NCBI GenBank assembly: GCA_020718905.1
Contig: DYRD01000001.1
Span: 1 to 43,142 of the forward strand
Direction of reading: 5' to 3'
Length of the DNA stretch: 43,142 bases
Origin: Syntrophus aciditrophicus
GTDB lineage: Bacteria > Desulfobacterota > Syntrophia > Syntrophales > UBA8958
Shown: positions 8,830-16,958 of the stretch, in pieces
How positions within the stretch are numbered: position 1 is the stretch's first letter
How the letters are laid out: each line of letters starts with the position of its first letter
Made by a program: the position numbers and the translations under genes
Notes under the pieces: model-generated
Told to the model about the DNA's origin: nothing
Databases searched by the model: none
The model's input: only the letters and a program-made list of their open reading frames with translations

Positions 8830-9777
8830 ATGGGAGCAGGGATTTCTGATTACACAAAATTCTGCGTGGATCTAAGAAGACACATGTGGATTGCCGGGGT
8901 AGAAACGGAACTGCGGCGTCTGATCTGGCAGATAGCCGTTACGGGAAAGTACATTTCTGCCAAAATTCACGAATCTAACCGGAAATTGGCGGGTTTTAAA
9001 AACATATTCGGCGAGGAACAATTGGCTCTGGATAAGAGTTCCGATGCGATCCTGAAAAAGCAGCTCCAATTTTCCGGTTTCGTGCGGGAATATGCTTCGG
9101 AGGAACAGGATCAGATCGTCCAGATCGGGAAAGGGGAAGAAAAGTATTTTGTGACCGCCGATCCGTTAGACGGATCTTCTCTGGTGGATACCAACCTGGC
9201 TATCGGTACGATCATCGGCATTCACAACGGCGCCATGTACGGCAAAGGACGGGATACCATGGTGGCGGCCCTATATATCACTTACGGTCCCCTGATTACG
9301 ATGGTCTATTCCGCCGGGAAGGGAACCCATGAATTCGTCCTCAACCGGGAAGGGGAGTATGTCCTCTCCCAGGAGAATATCCGCCTCAGGGAAAAAGGAG
9401 ATATCTACAGCCTGGGCGGCCTCCGCAAGGATTGGACTCCGGAGCATCTGCGCTTTGTGGAATATCTGGAATCCGCGGGATACAAGCTGCGCTACAGCGG
9501 CGGGTTTGTCCCCGACATCAACCAGGTCCTCATCAAGAACGGCGGCGTCTTTACCTATCCCGCCCTCAAGAAGAGCCCCCTGGGGAAGCTGAGGTTGCTC
9601 TTTGAACTTCTGCCCATGGCCTTTCTCATGGAACAGGCGGAGGGCATGGCAACCGACGGCAAGGAGCTTATTCTTGATATTCCCGTGGAAGACATCGGAC
9701 AGCGGAGCCCCATCTATATCGGCAGTCGCTTGGAAGTGGAAAAGGCCAAGGAGTTTTTAGAGGAGGTTCGATCTTGA
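8830..9777 (+). CDS. fbp: Fructose-1,6-bisphosphatase, class I
   Basis: Gluconeogenic enzyme that converts fructose-1,6-bisphosphate to fructose-6-phosphate. The metal-binding signature DPLDGSS is at residues 111-117. The substrate-binding segment KLRYSGGFVPDINQVL and the closing PIYIGSR also match class I. At 315 residues it is near the family length (about 330). GAGG lies upstream of ATG 8830. Its stop overlaps the aldolase start by 4 nt (TTGA), so the two enzymes of this gluconeogenic step pair are translationally coupled. Intact. Confidence 0.95.
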   Translation: MGAGISDYTKFCVDLRRHMWIAGVETELRRLIWQIAVTGKYISAKIHESNRKLAGFKNIFGEEQLALDKSSDAILKKQLQFSGFVREYASEEQDQIVQIGKGEEKYFVTADPLDGSSLVDTNLAIGTIIGIHNGAMYGKGRDTMVAALYITYGPLITMVYSAGKGTHEFVLNREGEYVLSQENIRLREKGDIYSLGGLRKDWTPEHLRFVEYLESAGYKLRYSGGFVPDINQVLIKNGGVFTYPALKKSPLGKLRLLFELLPMAFLMEQAEGMATDGKELILDIPVEDIGQRSPIYIGSRLEVEKAKEFLEEVRS

Positions 9778-11168
9778 TCTATAATGAACTTGAGGACTTG
9801 AGAAAAGGGATGACCGGGATCCTCCGGATTGCCGCGGAGCAGGTGGAGATCCTCGCGGCCGGGATCCTGCAAAAAACATTTATCGACGATCTGATTTATA
9901 CCGCCGTTTTCAGCGACCATGAAGATGTCCGGAAGGCGGCAAGGTGGATCATCCGCCGGGCGGGGGCGGCCGCGGGCATTCATTCGGCCTCGATCCAGTC
10001 CCTCTACGAGGCGATGGGACGTAAGGAGGCGGCGGGATTTACCGTTCCCGCCATCAATATCCGCGCCCTCACCTATCATAGCGCCCAGGCGGTGCTCCGG
10101 GCGGCGATGAAATTGAGGGTTGGCCCCGTTATTTTTGAGATTGCCCGTTCCGAGATCGACTACACCCGGCAGCGTCCCGAGGAATACACCGCCGCCGTCA
10201 CGGCGGCAGCCATCAAGGTCGGCTACGGGGGACCCCTTTTCCTTCAGGGAGACCATTTTCAGATAAATGCCGGCAAATTTGCCAAGGATCCCGACAAAGA
10301 GGTCCAGGCCGTCAAGGACCTGATCTGGGAAGCCATCGAGGCGGGCTTTTACAATATCGACGTGGATACCTCGACCCTCGTGGATCTGACGAAAACAACC
10401 GTCAAAGCACAGCAGGAACTCAATTATACCCTGGCAGCGGAATTGACGACCATTATCCGGGATCTGGAGCCGGCAGCGGTTACCATCTCCGTGGGTGGCG
10501 AGATCGGGGAGGTGGGGGGCAAGAACAGCACCGTGGAAGAACTGGCCGCCTTTATGGAGGGCTATGCGGGGGAATTGCAGAAGATTGATGAAAACATGAA
10601 GGGGATCAGCAAGATAAGTGTGCAGACGGGAACAAGCCACGGCGGCGTGCCCATGCCGGACGGGTCCGTTGCGGCGGTCAAGCTTGACTTCGATACCCTG
10701 GGGAAACTCTCCGCGGCGGCACGGGATATTTATCGCCTCTCCGGGGCGGTCCAGCACGGGGCTTCCACCTTACCGGACGAAGCCTTTGATCGCTTTCCCG
10801 CCGTCGGGACGGCGGAAGTTCATCTGGCCACGGGATTTCAGAACATAATTTACGACAGTTCCCATTTTCCCACCGACATAAAGAACCGTATCTATGATTA
10901 CCTGAACAAGGACTGCCGCAGGGAAAAGCAGGAGGGCGACACGGAAGAACAGTTCCTCTACAAGACCCGGAAAAAGGGATTTGGACCATTCAAACGCGAC
11001 CTGTGGGAACTGCCAACCGGCCGTCTGACCTCCCTGGGAGCGGAACTGGAACACCAGTTCTCCTTTCTCTTTAAACAATTGCATGTAGGGGATACGAAGC
11101 AGATCATGGAAACATTCGTGAAACCGGAGGATGTTCCTCTCCCGGTCCCGGCCGGGCTGAAGGAATGA
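9774..11168 (+). CDS. fba: Class II fructose-bisphosphate aldolase, long form
   Basis: Zinc-dependent aldolase joining glyceraldehyde-3-phosphate and DHAP (or a related ketose-bisphosphate). Catalytic and metal segments seen are LQGDHFQ, NIDVDTSTLVD, GGEIGEVGGKNST and QTGTSHGGV. At 464 residues it is longer than the classic 350-residue class II enzyme: there is an extra N-terminal helical part of about 70 residues and an insert-rich C-terminus. Long forms like this occur in other Desulfobacterota to my knowledge. The start is TTG 9774, inside the fbp stop. The long form may differ in substrate, for example tagatose- or sedoheptulose-bisphosphate. Confidence 0.85.
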   Translation: MIYNELEDLRKGMTGILRIAAEQVEILAAGILQKTFIDDLIYTAVFSDHEDVRKAARWIIRRAGAAAGIHSASIQSLYEAMGRKEAAGFTVPAINIRALTYHSAQAVLRAAMKLRVGPVIFEIARSEIDYTRQRPEEYTAAVTAAAIKVGYGGPLFLQGDHFQINAGKFAKDPDKEVQAVKDLIWEAIEAGFYNIDVDTSTLVDLTKTTVKAQQELNYTLAAELTTIIRDLEPAAVTISVGGEIGEVGGKNSTVEELAAFMEGYAGELQKIDENMKGISKISVQTGTSHGGVPMPDGSVAAVKLDFDTLGKLSAAARDIYRLSGAVQHGASTLPDEAFDRFPAVGTAEVHLATGFQNIIYDSSHFPTDIKNRIYDYLNKDCRREKQEGDTEEQFLYKTRKKGFGPFKRDLWELPTGRLTSLGAELEHQFSFLFKQLHVGDTKQIMETFVKPEDVPLPVPAGLKE

Positions 11169-11496
11169 ACGAAAGAATAAACCATGGAAACCACGGCCGC
11201 GAAGATCGATCCTAACCTCGTGGCGGCGAGGTGTCCGTTATCGACCAGCAAGCGACGACGGCCGCCTTCGTTGTGGCTGATGAGGATAGCTTCCTCACCC
11301 CGCCCCTCGCCGGGAAGGAGAGGGCATCTTTCGACCTTTTCAGGTTCATCAAGTTTAGAAGAATATCCTATCTTCCGGTTCTAAAGCAAAGATGAAATCG
11401 AGGCGGCAAGGCAGAGGCGATGCAGGCGTATTGTGCATACGGCGAGGAGCCGATTGCCGCAGTCAACGCAGATAGCACTTTGATTCAGCACCGGAA
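11169..11496. other. Gene-free interval with repeat-like sequence
   Basis: A 328-bp gap between two convergent genes. I see no credible gene. The middle (about 11298-11325) is a CCCCGCCCC/GGAAGGAGAGGG block of the kind often dispersed between genes. The part 11390-11490 has a composition (GAGGCGGCAAGG, TATTGTGCATACGGCGAGGA) that I recognise as a mobile-looking intergenic repeat type in Desulfobacterota. No strong terminator hairpin with a T run is visible. Confidence 0.5.
11390..11490. repeat. Candidate dispersed intergenic repeat (REP/MITE-like)
   Basis: This GC-rich stretch contains the small inverted pair GTAT/ATAC around TGTGC and ends in CAACGCAGATAGCACTTT. Similar blocks recur between genes in related genomes as far as I recall. 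Only one copy is in the window, so repetition cannot be shown here. Confidence 0.3.
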
Positions 11497-13398
11497 TCAG
11501 CGGACTTTCGCCCCCGCCTCCGGTGCCCGGTCAAAGGATAACAGGGTCAGACCGGCGGCCGTATCCGTGGCGAGCAGCATCCCCCTGGATTCGACGCCCA
11601 TGAGTTTTGTCGGTTTGAGATTGGCGACGACAACGATCATCTTGCCCACGATCTCTTCCGGCTTGTAATCCTTCCCCATCCCGGCGACGATCACCCGCTC
11701 CTCGCCGAGGTCGATCTTCAGTTTCAATAGCTTGCTGGATTTCGGCACCAGCTCTGCTTCCAGGACCTTAGCCACCCGGAGGTCGATCTTTTCAAAGTCT
11801 TCATAAGCGACCTCGGGTTTGAAGGTCGGAGCTGCCTTTGCTTGAGATTCCATTTTTCCTTCCTTTTTTACCTCAATCCTTGGGAATAAGGCCTCAATTT
11901 TTTTCAAAGGATTCCCCGGAGGCAACCTGCCCCAGTCTTGGAGGGTCGAGAAATCCTGATTTTCCGGGTCCTCCATGCCCAGATGGACGAGCAGTCTTTT
12001 TGCCGTATCCGGGATGAAGGGGGTAATGAAAACGGCGATACACCGCAGGGCTTCGAGAAGGTTATAGATAACCGCCGCCAGGCGGTCCTTCTTTTCGGGA
12101 TCCTTGGCCAGCGTCCAGGGTTCGCTCTCTACGATGAACTTGTTGGCCGTATTGATGAAGGCCCAGATGGCCATCAGGGCCTTATGGAGGGCCAATTCCT
12201 GAAAACAGACCTCAACCTCCTCCCGGGTCCGCCGGGCCGCTGCGGCAAATACCTGATCCGCATCGGAAGCCGCCCCCGGCTGGGGAACGGCGCCGTCAAA
12301 ATATTTCAGCGCCATGGCCATGACCCGGCTGATCAGGTTGCCCAGATCGTTGGCCAGATCCGCATTGACCCGCTGTACGAAGCTCTCTTCGCTGAAACTG
12401 GAGTCGAGGCCGAAGACCATGTCTCGCAGGAGAAAATAGCGAAAGGCGTCGAGACCGTACTTGTCTTTCAGGTCGAGTGGTTTGACGACGTTTCCCAGGC
12501 TCTTGGACATCTTGCTCTGGTCCACGTTCCAATATCCATGAACATTGAGATGCCGGTAGGGCTCGATCCCGGCGGCCTTGAGCATGGTGGGCCAGTAGAT
12601 GCCGTGGGGCTTGAGAATGTCTTTGGCGATCAGGTGCTCCGCTACGGGCCAGAACTTCCGGAAATTCTCGCCGTCGGGGTAGCCGATACCCGTAAGGTAG
12701 TTGATCAGGGCATCAAACCAGACATAAGTCACGTAATTTTCGTCGAAGGGCAGGGTAATGCCCCAGGTCAGGCGGGTCTTCGGACGGGAGATGCAGAGAT
12801 CTTCCAGGGGTTCTCTCAGGAAGGCCAGGGCCTCGTTGCGGTAGCGTTCGGGACGGATGAAATCGGGATGTTCTTGAATGTGCCGGATAAGCCAGTCCTG
12901 GTATTTGCTCATCCTGAAGAAATAATTGCTTTCCTTGCGAAATTCCGGTTTACACTGGTGATCCGGGCAGAGGCCGTCCACAAGTTCCTTCTCCATATAA
13001 AAACGCTCGCACCCTACGCAATAATGTCCCTCATAGTGACCGAAATAGATGTCTCCCCCATCATACACCTGCTGAAGAATCGTGCGCACAACCTGGACAT
13101 GGTTTGCATCGGTGGTGCGGATGAAGTAGTCGTTCTTGATGCTCAGTGCCGGCCAGAGGGCGCGGAATTGCGCGCTGATCCCGTCGGCGTAGGTCTGGGG
13201 ATCGACCCCTGCCTTCTGAGCGGCTGCGGCGATTTTATCGCCGTGTTCGTCGGTGCCGGTAAGAAAAAAGGTACGAAAACCGGACAGGTGATGGTAGCGC
13301 GCCAGCACGTCGGCGACGATGGTCGTATAGGCGTGGCCGATATGAGGCGAGGCATTGACATAATAAATAGGTGTCGTAACATAGTAATTTTTTTCCAT
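11497..13398 (-). CDS. metG: Methionyl-tRNA synthetase with C-terminal tRNA-binding domain
   Basis: A 633-residue enzyme charging tRNA(Met). The class I signature HIGH is at residues 19-22 (SPHIGHAY). A zinc knuckle CVGC...CPDH follows, and the KMSKS loop is in QSKMSKSLGN. The last 110 residues are an EMAP-II/Trbp-like tRNA-binding domain (DFEKIDLRVAKVLEAELVPK) after a linker rich in Lys and Ala. The frame continues upstream to 13725 through the PSP1 gene, but ATG 13398 (MEKNYYVTTPIYY) has AAGGAAGGG upstream and matches the family start. Last gene of the tmk-holB-ricT-metG run. Intact. Confidence 0.97.
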   Translation of the reverse strand: MEKNYYVTTPIYYVNASPHIGHAYTTIVADVLARYHHLSGFRTFFLTGTDEHGDKIAAAAQKAGVDPQTYADGISAQFRALWPALSIKNDYFIRTTDANHVQVVRTILQQVYDGGDIYFGHYEGHYCVGCERFYMEKELVDGLCPDHQCKPEFRKESNYFFRMSKYQDWLIRHIQEHPDFIRPERYRNEALAFLREPLEDLCISRPKTRLTWGITLPFDENYVTYVWFDALINYLTGIGYPDGENFRKFWPVAEHLIAKDILKPHGIYWPTMLKAAGIEPYRHLNVHGYWNVDQSKMSKSLGNVVKPLDLKDKYGLDAFRYFLLRDMVFGLDSSFSEESFVQRVNADLANDLGNLISRVMAMALKYFDGAVPQPGAASDADQVFAAAARRTREEVEVCFQELALHKALMAIWAFINTANKFIVESEPWTLAKDPEKKDRLAAVIYNLLEALRCIAVFITPFIPDTAKRLLVHLGMEDPENQDFSTLQDWGRLPPGNPLKKIEALFPRIEVKKEGKMESQAKAAPTFKPEVAYEDFEKIDLRVAKVLEAELVPKSSKLLKLKIDLGEERVIVAGMGKDYKPEEIVGKMIVVVANLKPTKLMGVESRGMLLATDTAAGLTLLSFDRAPEAGAKVR

Positions 13399-13415
13399 AA
13401 ACAACCGTCCCTTCC

Positions 13416-14210
13416 TTATAGGTCCTCGATCTTGACGACCCGCTCCTCCCCGTTTTCCATGGCCACGGTGATCTCTCCCTTCAGGACGTTCTGGCGGATG
13501 ACCTTGGCCCGGGAAGCGTCGATTTGAATCAATTTCCCGCATTTGGGCATGTCTTTTTTCATTGCCAGATAAGAGTCGTATTCGAAGGCGAGGCAGCACA
13601 TGAGCCGACCGCATAATCCCGATATCTTTTCCGGATTGAGGGACATGCTCTGTTCCTTGGCCATTTTTACGGATACCCGATCCAGATTGTGGAGGAGGGT
13701 CGTACAGCAGACTTCCCGCCCACAAATCCCCATGCCTTTGAGCATGCTGGCCTCCTGCCGGGCGCCGATCTGCCTCAGTTCAATCCTCGCTTTGAATCTC
13801 TGCACGAGATCTTTGATCAATTCCCGGAAATCAACCCGGTTCTCCGCCGTAAAATAAAAAACGACTTTGCTGCGATCGAAGATATATTCGACATCCACGA
13901 TCTTCATGGGGAGGTTGCGCTGTTTGACCTTATCGATGCAATAACGCCTCGCCTCCCTCTCCAAAAGCTGCTTTTCCGCCTGTATCTGTACATCTTCATC
14001 GGTTGCCTGCCTGAGGATGGGTTTGTGGGTATCGGCGGACGGCTCCCCCGCAGGAACAGCCATTTCCGCAACTACCACGCCATAGGCCATGCCGTGATCC
14101 GTTTCCACAATGACGGGATCGCCTTGTTGCAGGGAAATGCCGGCGGTGCAAAAATTGTAGATTTTTCCTTCGCGTTTAAACTTGATTCCAACAATAACCG
14201 GGTCAGCCAT
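13416..14210 (-). CDS. ricT: PSP1-domain protein, RicT (YaaT)-like
   Basis: A 264-residue PSP1 protein. In Bacillus, RicT acts in a Fe-S complex that stimulates RNA maturation; in other bacteria its role is less clear. Cysteines that could hold a cluster are in GICGREVCC and GLCGRLMCC, plus CGK near the end. ATG 14210 (MADPVIVG) has a GGA 5 nt upstream; ATG 14216 is an alternative. It sits between holB and metG, an arrangement also found in other bacteria, and ends 17 nt before metG. Intact. Confidence 0.85.
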   Translation of the reverse strand: MADPVIVGIKFKREGKIYNFCTAGISLQQGDPVIVETDHGMAYGVVVAEMAVPAGEPSADTHKPILRQATDEDVQIQAEKQLLEREARRYCIDKVKQRNLPMKIVDVEYIFDRSKVVFYFTAENRVDFRELIKDLVQRFKARIELRQIGARQEASMLKGMGICGREVCCTTLLHNLDRVSVKMAKEQSMSLNPEKISGLCGRLMCCLAFEYDSYLAMKKDMPKCGKLIQIDASRAKVIRQNVLKGEITVAMENGEERVVKIEDL

Positions 14211-14238
14211 GAGCATCCATAAAAGACGTTGATTGAAT

Positions 14239-15210
14239 TCAGAGGTGGAGTGTAAACGTCATGGCCTCTAAAGTCAACAGCTTATTGGCATTGTACGCGA
14301 GGGCGCGGATCGACGCGGAGATGGTTTGCAGATTGAAGAGGATATCATCGGTGGTTAAACGGGTTATGGCCCGGATAGCGTCCGTCTCGTCGCCGTTTGC
14401 CGGCGTCCGGTCTCCCGGAAGTTCCTTCCATACCAGGGCGTCCCGGAAACAGGACTGGAGGATGGAGAGCTTTTCCGGGACGTCTTTTTTATCTTTTCCC
14501 AGATATCTTAGCAGGGCAAGCCTTAGCATTGGATCTCCCGAATGAGCGGCGGCGATATGTCTCAGGAGGGCCTTTCTGTCGGCAAGGTAGTCGTCTTGTT
14601 TGAGTTGCAGCGCCCGCTGGATGCTTCCCTCGGCTACGGCGGCAATCATCCTGGCCGTCTCCGCGGCAAGAGACTCTTGCTGCTCAAGGTACGCGGCCAC
14701 GGTCTCCTGCCGCAACGGGCTGAACCGGAGCTGCTGGCACCGGGAAAGGATCGTTCTGGGCAAGGTGTATGGCTTTGAGGTGATGAGGACGAGGATGTTC
14801 GCCCGTGACGGTTCTTCCAGGGTCTTTAAGAGGGCATTGGCGGCGGCCTGGTTCATCCGGTCCGCCTCGTCGATGATAAAAAGCCTCCGGCCCCCCTCCA
14901 AAGGACGAAAGGCCATCACATGGAGAAGATCTTTAATGGCTTGAATTTTAATGAAGGCCCCTTCTGCGGCAATGGTAATCAGGTCGGGATGGTTGCCGTG
15001 GCCGGTTTTTTTACAGGATAGACAGATTTCGCAGGCTTCCGCCTCCTTCCTTTCGCAGAGAATGGCCGCCGCAAAGGCCATGGCGACTGCTTTCTTGCCT
15101 ATTCCCTCCCGGCCGTGAAAAAGATAGGCGTGGGCAAGGCGCCCGCCGGTGATGGCGGACTTCAACAGGGCAAGCTGTTTTTCATGGCCGTAGATATCCT
15201 GAAAGGACAT
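14239..15210 (-). CDS. holB: DNA polymerase III delta-prime subunit
   Basis: Clamp-loader ATPase-fold subunit. Segments seen are HAYLFHGREGIGKKAVA (P-loop), the zinc cysteines in CEICLSCKKTGHGNH, RRLFIIDEADRMNQAAANALLKTLEEP (Walker B and sensor region) and TILSRCQQLRF. The frame opens at TTG 15228, but ATG 15210 (MSFQDIYGH) has AAGGA 7 nt upstream and matches the family. It overlaps the tmk 3' end by 29 nt, so the two are coupled. At 323 residues it is normal in length. Intact. Confidence 0.93.
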   Translation of the reverse strand: MSFQDIYGHEKQLALLKSAITGGRLAHAYLFHGREGIGKKAVAMAFAAAILCERKEAEACEICLSCKKTGHGNHPDLITIAAEGAFIKIQAIKDLLHVMAFRPLEGGRRLFIIDEADRMNQAAANALLKTLEEPSRANILVLITSKPYTLPRTILSRCQQLRFSPLRQETVAAYLEQQESLAAETARMIAAVAEGSIQRALQLKQDDYLADRKALLRHIAAAHSGDPMLRLALLRYLGKDKKDVPEKLSILQSCFRDALVWKELPGDRTPANGDETDAIRAITRLTTDDILFNLQTISASIRALAYNANKLLTLEAMTFTLHL

Positions 15211-15847
15211 ATCGTAATCCTTGATCAAGGTGGAGACGAACCGTCTCCTGAAGATCGCTTATGGAACCCGCAGCATCAATGACCCGGAAGCGGTCTTTTT
15301 CCTGGTGGGCAAGGAGGAGATAGCCCTCGCGGATTTTTTTATGAAACGACAGGTCTTCTTCTTCAAACCGGTCTTCCCGCAATACCTGGTTGAGGCGGGC
15401 GATTCTCTCTCTGGCCCGGGTAAGCCCCACCTCCACGGGCAGATCGAAAAGCAGCGTCAGGTCTGGTTGCAGGGATTTCGTAACAAAGGTATTGAGATAA
15501 CGGATCGCCTCGACATCGAGCCCCCGGGCATAGCCCTGATAGACCAAGGTCGCATCGGCAAAGCGGTCGCAGAGGACCACTTTCCCCTCCCCAAGGGCGG
15601 GGAGAATGACCTCCCGCACATGCTGCGCCCGGGCGGCAGTGAATAACAGTAATTCCGTTTCCGGATAGAGGATGAAGGGGCCGCGATTGAGGAGCATCTC
15701 CCGGAGTTTTCTTCCCAGGGTATTGCCACCCGGCTCCTCCGTCCGGAGGCAGGGAATCCCCCGCTTGCCGAGGTAATCCGCGGCAAGATGAATCTGGGTG
15801 GTTTTCCCACAACCCTCTATGCCTTCGAAGGTAACGAATAATCCCAT
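15182..15847 (-). CDS. tmk: Thymidylate kinase
   Basis: Phosphorylates dTMP to dTDP. The P-loop FEGIEGCGKTTQ is near residues 7-18, the DR(F/Y) motif is CDRFADATLVYQGYARG, and TEEPGGN follows the P-loop. At 221 residues it is the usual size. I chose ATG 15847 (MGLFVTFEG) by family alignment; the ribosome site is weak (AATTACAT). Its C-terminus runs past the holB start, giving a 29-nt overlap. First gene of the tmk-holB-ricT-metG run. Intact. Confidence 0.94.
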   Translation of the reverse strand: MGLFVTFEGIEGCGKTTQIHLAADYLGKRGIPCLRTEEPGGNTLGRKLREMLLNRGPFILYPETELLLFTAARAQHVREVILPALGEGKVVLCDRFADATLVYQGYARGLDVEAIRYLNTFVTKSLQPDLTLLFDLPVEVGLTRARERIARLNQVLREDRFEEEDLSFHKKIREGYLLLAHQEKDRFRVIDAAGSISDLQETVRLHLDQGLRYVLSGYLRP

Positions 15848-15896
15848 AATAATATGTAATTCTGGGTGATAAGATGAAGAGATACGGATTGCAGTC

Positions 15897-16076
15897 TTAT
15901 TTATCGTCCCCGGGAATGATGGCCTCAACGGGACATTGATCTGCACATGCCCCGCAGTCGTTACAGACCTTGGGGTCAATTGCGTACTTGTCCTCGCCCT
16001 CGCTTATGGCCTCGACAGGGCATTCGTCCTCGCAGGAACCACAAGCGATACATTCGTCCGTAATGATGTAAGCCAT
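15897..16076 (-). CDS. 2[4Fe-4S] ferredoxin
   Basis: A 59-residue clostridial-type ferredoxin starting MAYIITDECIACGSCEDECP. Two cluster motifs are visible, CxxCxxCxxxCP near residues 9-20 and CNDCGACADQCP near 38-49. It is a low-potential electron carrier of the cytosol, probably for anaerobic reactions and perhaps for IspH and other nearby Fe-S enzymes. ATG 16076 has AAGGAGAT upstream; the stop is TAA 15897-15899. It lies 28 nt after nifU in the same direction. Intact. Confidence 0.95.
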   Translation of the reverse strand: MAYIITDECIACGSCEDECPVEAISEGEDKYAIDPKVCNDCGACADQCPVEAIIPGDDK

Positions 16077-16104
16077 TTTTACTATCTCCTTTTCTTGTAA
16101 AGAT

Positions 16105-16326
16105 TTATGCAGATATGACTTCCCGAACCTCCGGGATTTCGTTCTTTAAGAATCGTTCGATGCCGTTCTTCAGGGTCATCTGGGACATCGGGCAACCGTG
16201 ACAAGCCCCGAGGAGCTTTACCTTCACGATTCCGTCGTCCGACACATCGATGAGTTGTACGTCCCCACCGTCCACCTGCAGGTTAGGCCGAATCTTGTCG
16301 ATAGCTTTTTGTACTTTTTCTTTCAT
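16105..16326 (-). CDS. NifU C-terminal-domain Fe-S scaffold protein
   Basis: A 73-residue stand-alone Nfu domain carrying ACHGCPMSQ (the CxxC cluster ligands) and [16 protein letters not shown]. It carries or transfers an Fe-S cluster. It lies between a lipoprotein gene and the ferredoxin gene, all on the minus strand, so it may help load that ferredoxin. Intact and of normal size. Confidence 0.93.
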   Translation of the reverse strand: MKEKVQKAIDKIRPNLQVDGGDVQLIDVSDDGIVKVKLLGACHGCPMSQMTLKNGIERFLKNEIPEVREVISA

Positions 16327-16349
16327 AATGGGCTCCCTGATTTTCTTTG

Positions 16350-16958
16350 TTAATGGGGCATGTCGCCGATCATGGCATTGACTACGCTCTTCCCCACATC
16401 TTTCAGATCGGGCTTCAAGAACGTATATTCCTTTACTATGTTGTGTCCCGCCTTCCAGGCAATTCTCCCCGTCCCGGCTTCGATGAGTTTCATGCTCAAA
16501 CCTGCTTTGGCCACATCTTGAATTACCCTTTCCTTTTGTTCCGTTGAATAATTACAGGAATCAACGGTGACGACGAGCAAGGCGTCGATCTTCAGGGCAT
16601 CGCCAATCTGTTTGCTCAGCGTGGGATCGGAGTAATTCACCGTATTGAGCTTCAGGAGGTAATCGGCGGTCGTATTTTGCAGCTCCTGATCGTGCTTGAG
16701 CTGACTCTTCACGGCATCGGATGTCAGCACCGTGGTAAACCACTGCTTTTCAATCAGGGCCGCGCTGATCAGCCCCTCGACTACGCCCCTCGCCTCCCCA
16801 TAGGTTCCCGGGTCGACAGAGAGCAGGCCGATGGTCCGGGGATGAAAATCCTTCATGTCCGGGTCGCGCTCCGCATAGCGGAGCGATCCGCCACAGGCGA
16901 TGATGCTCATGATCAACGCCGTCAGGAGCCCTGCACAAAACCACGATTTTTTCCTCAT
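16350..16958 (-). CDS. Lipoprotein of unknown function
   Basis: A 202-residue lipoprotein. The signal [20 protein letters not shown] ends in an SIIAC lipobox. The mature part contains [19 protein letters not shown] and a [10 protein letters not shown] strand, as in GNA1162/LPP20-like or CsgG-like small periplasmic domains. I chose ATG 16958 because it overlaps the IspH stop as ATGA; an ATG at 16964 is also possible. It lies between ispH and nifU in the operon. The exact family is not certain. Confidence 0.75.
   Translation of the reverse strand: MRKKSWFCAGLLTALIMSIIACGGSLRYAERDPDMKDFHPRTIGLLSVDPGTYGEARGVVEGLISAALIEKQWFTTVLTSDAVKSQLKHDQELQNTTADYLLKLNTVNYSDPTLSKQIGDALKIDALLVVTVDSCNYSTEQKERVIQDVAKAGLSMKLIEAGTGRIAWKAGHNIVKEYTFLKPDLKDVGKSVVNAMIGDMPH

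Noticed and set aside
11938-13527. A 529-residue open frame on the plus strand
   Set aside because: It is the antisense shadow of metG, which has all expected motifs.
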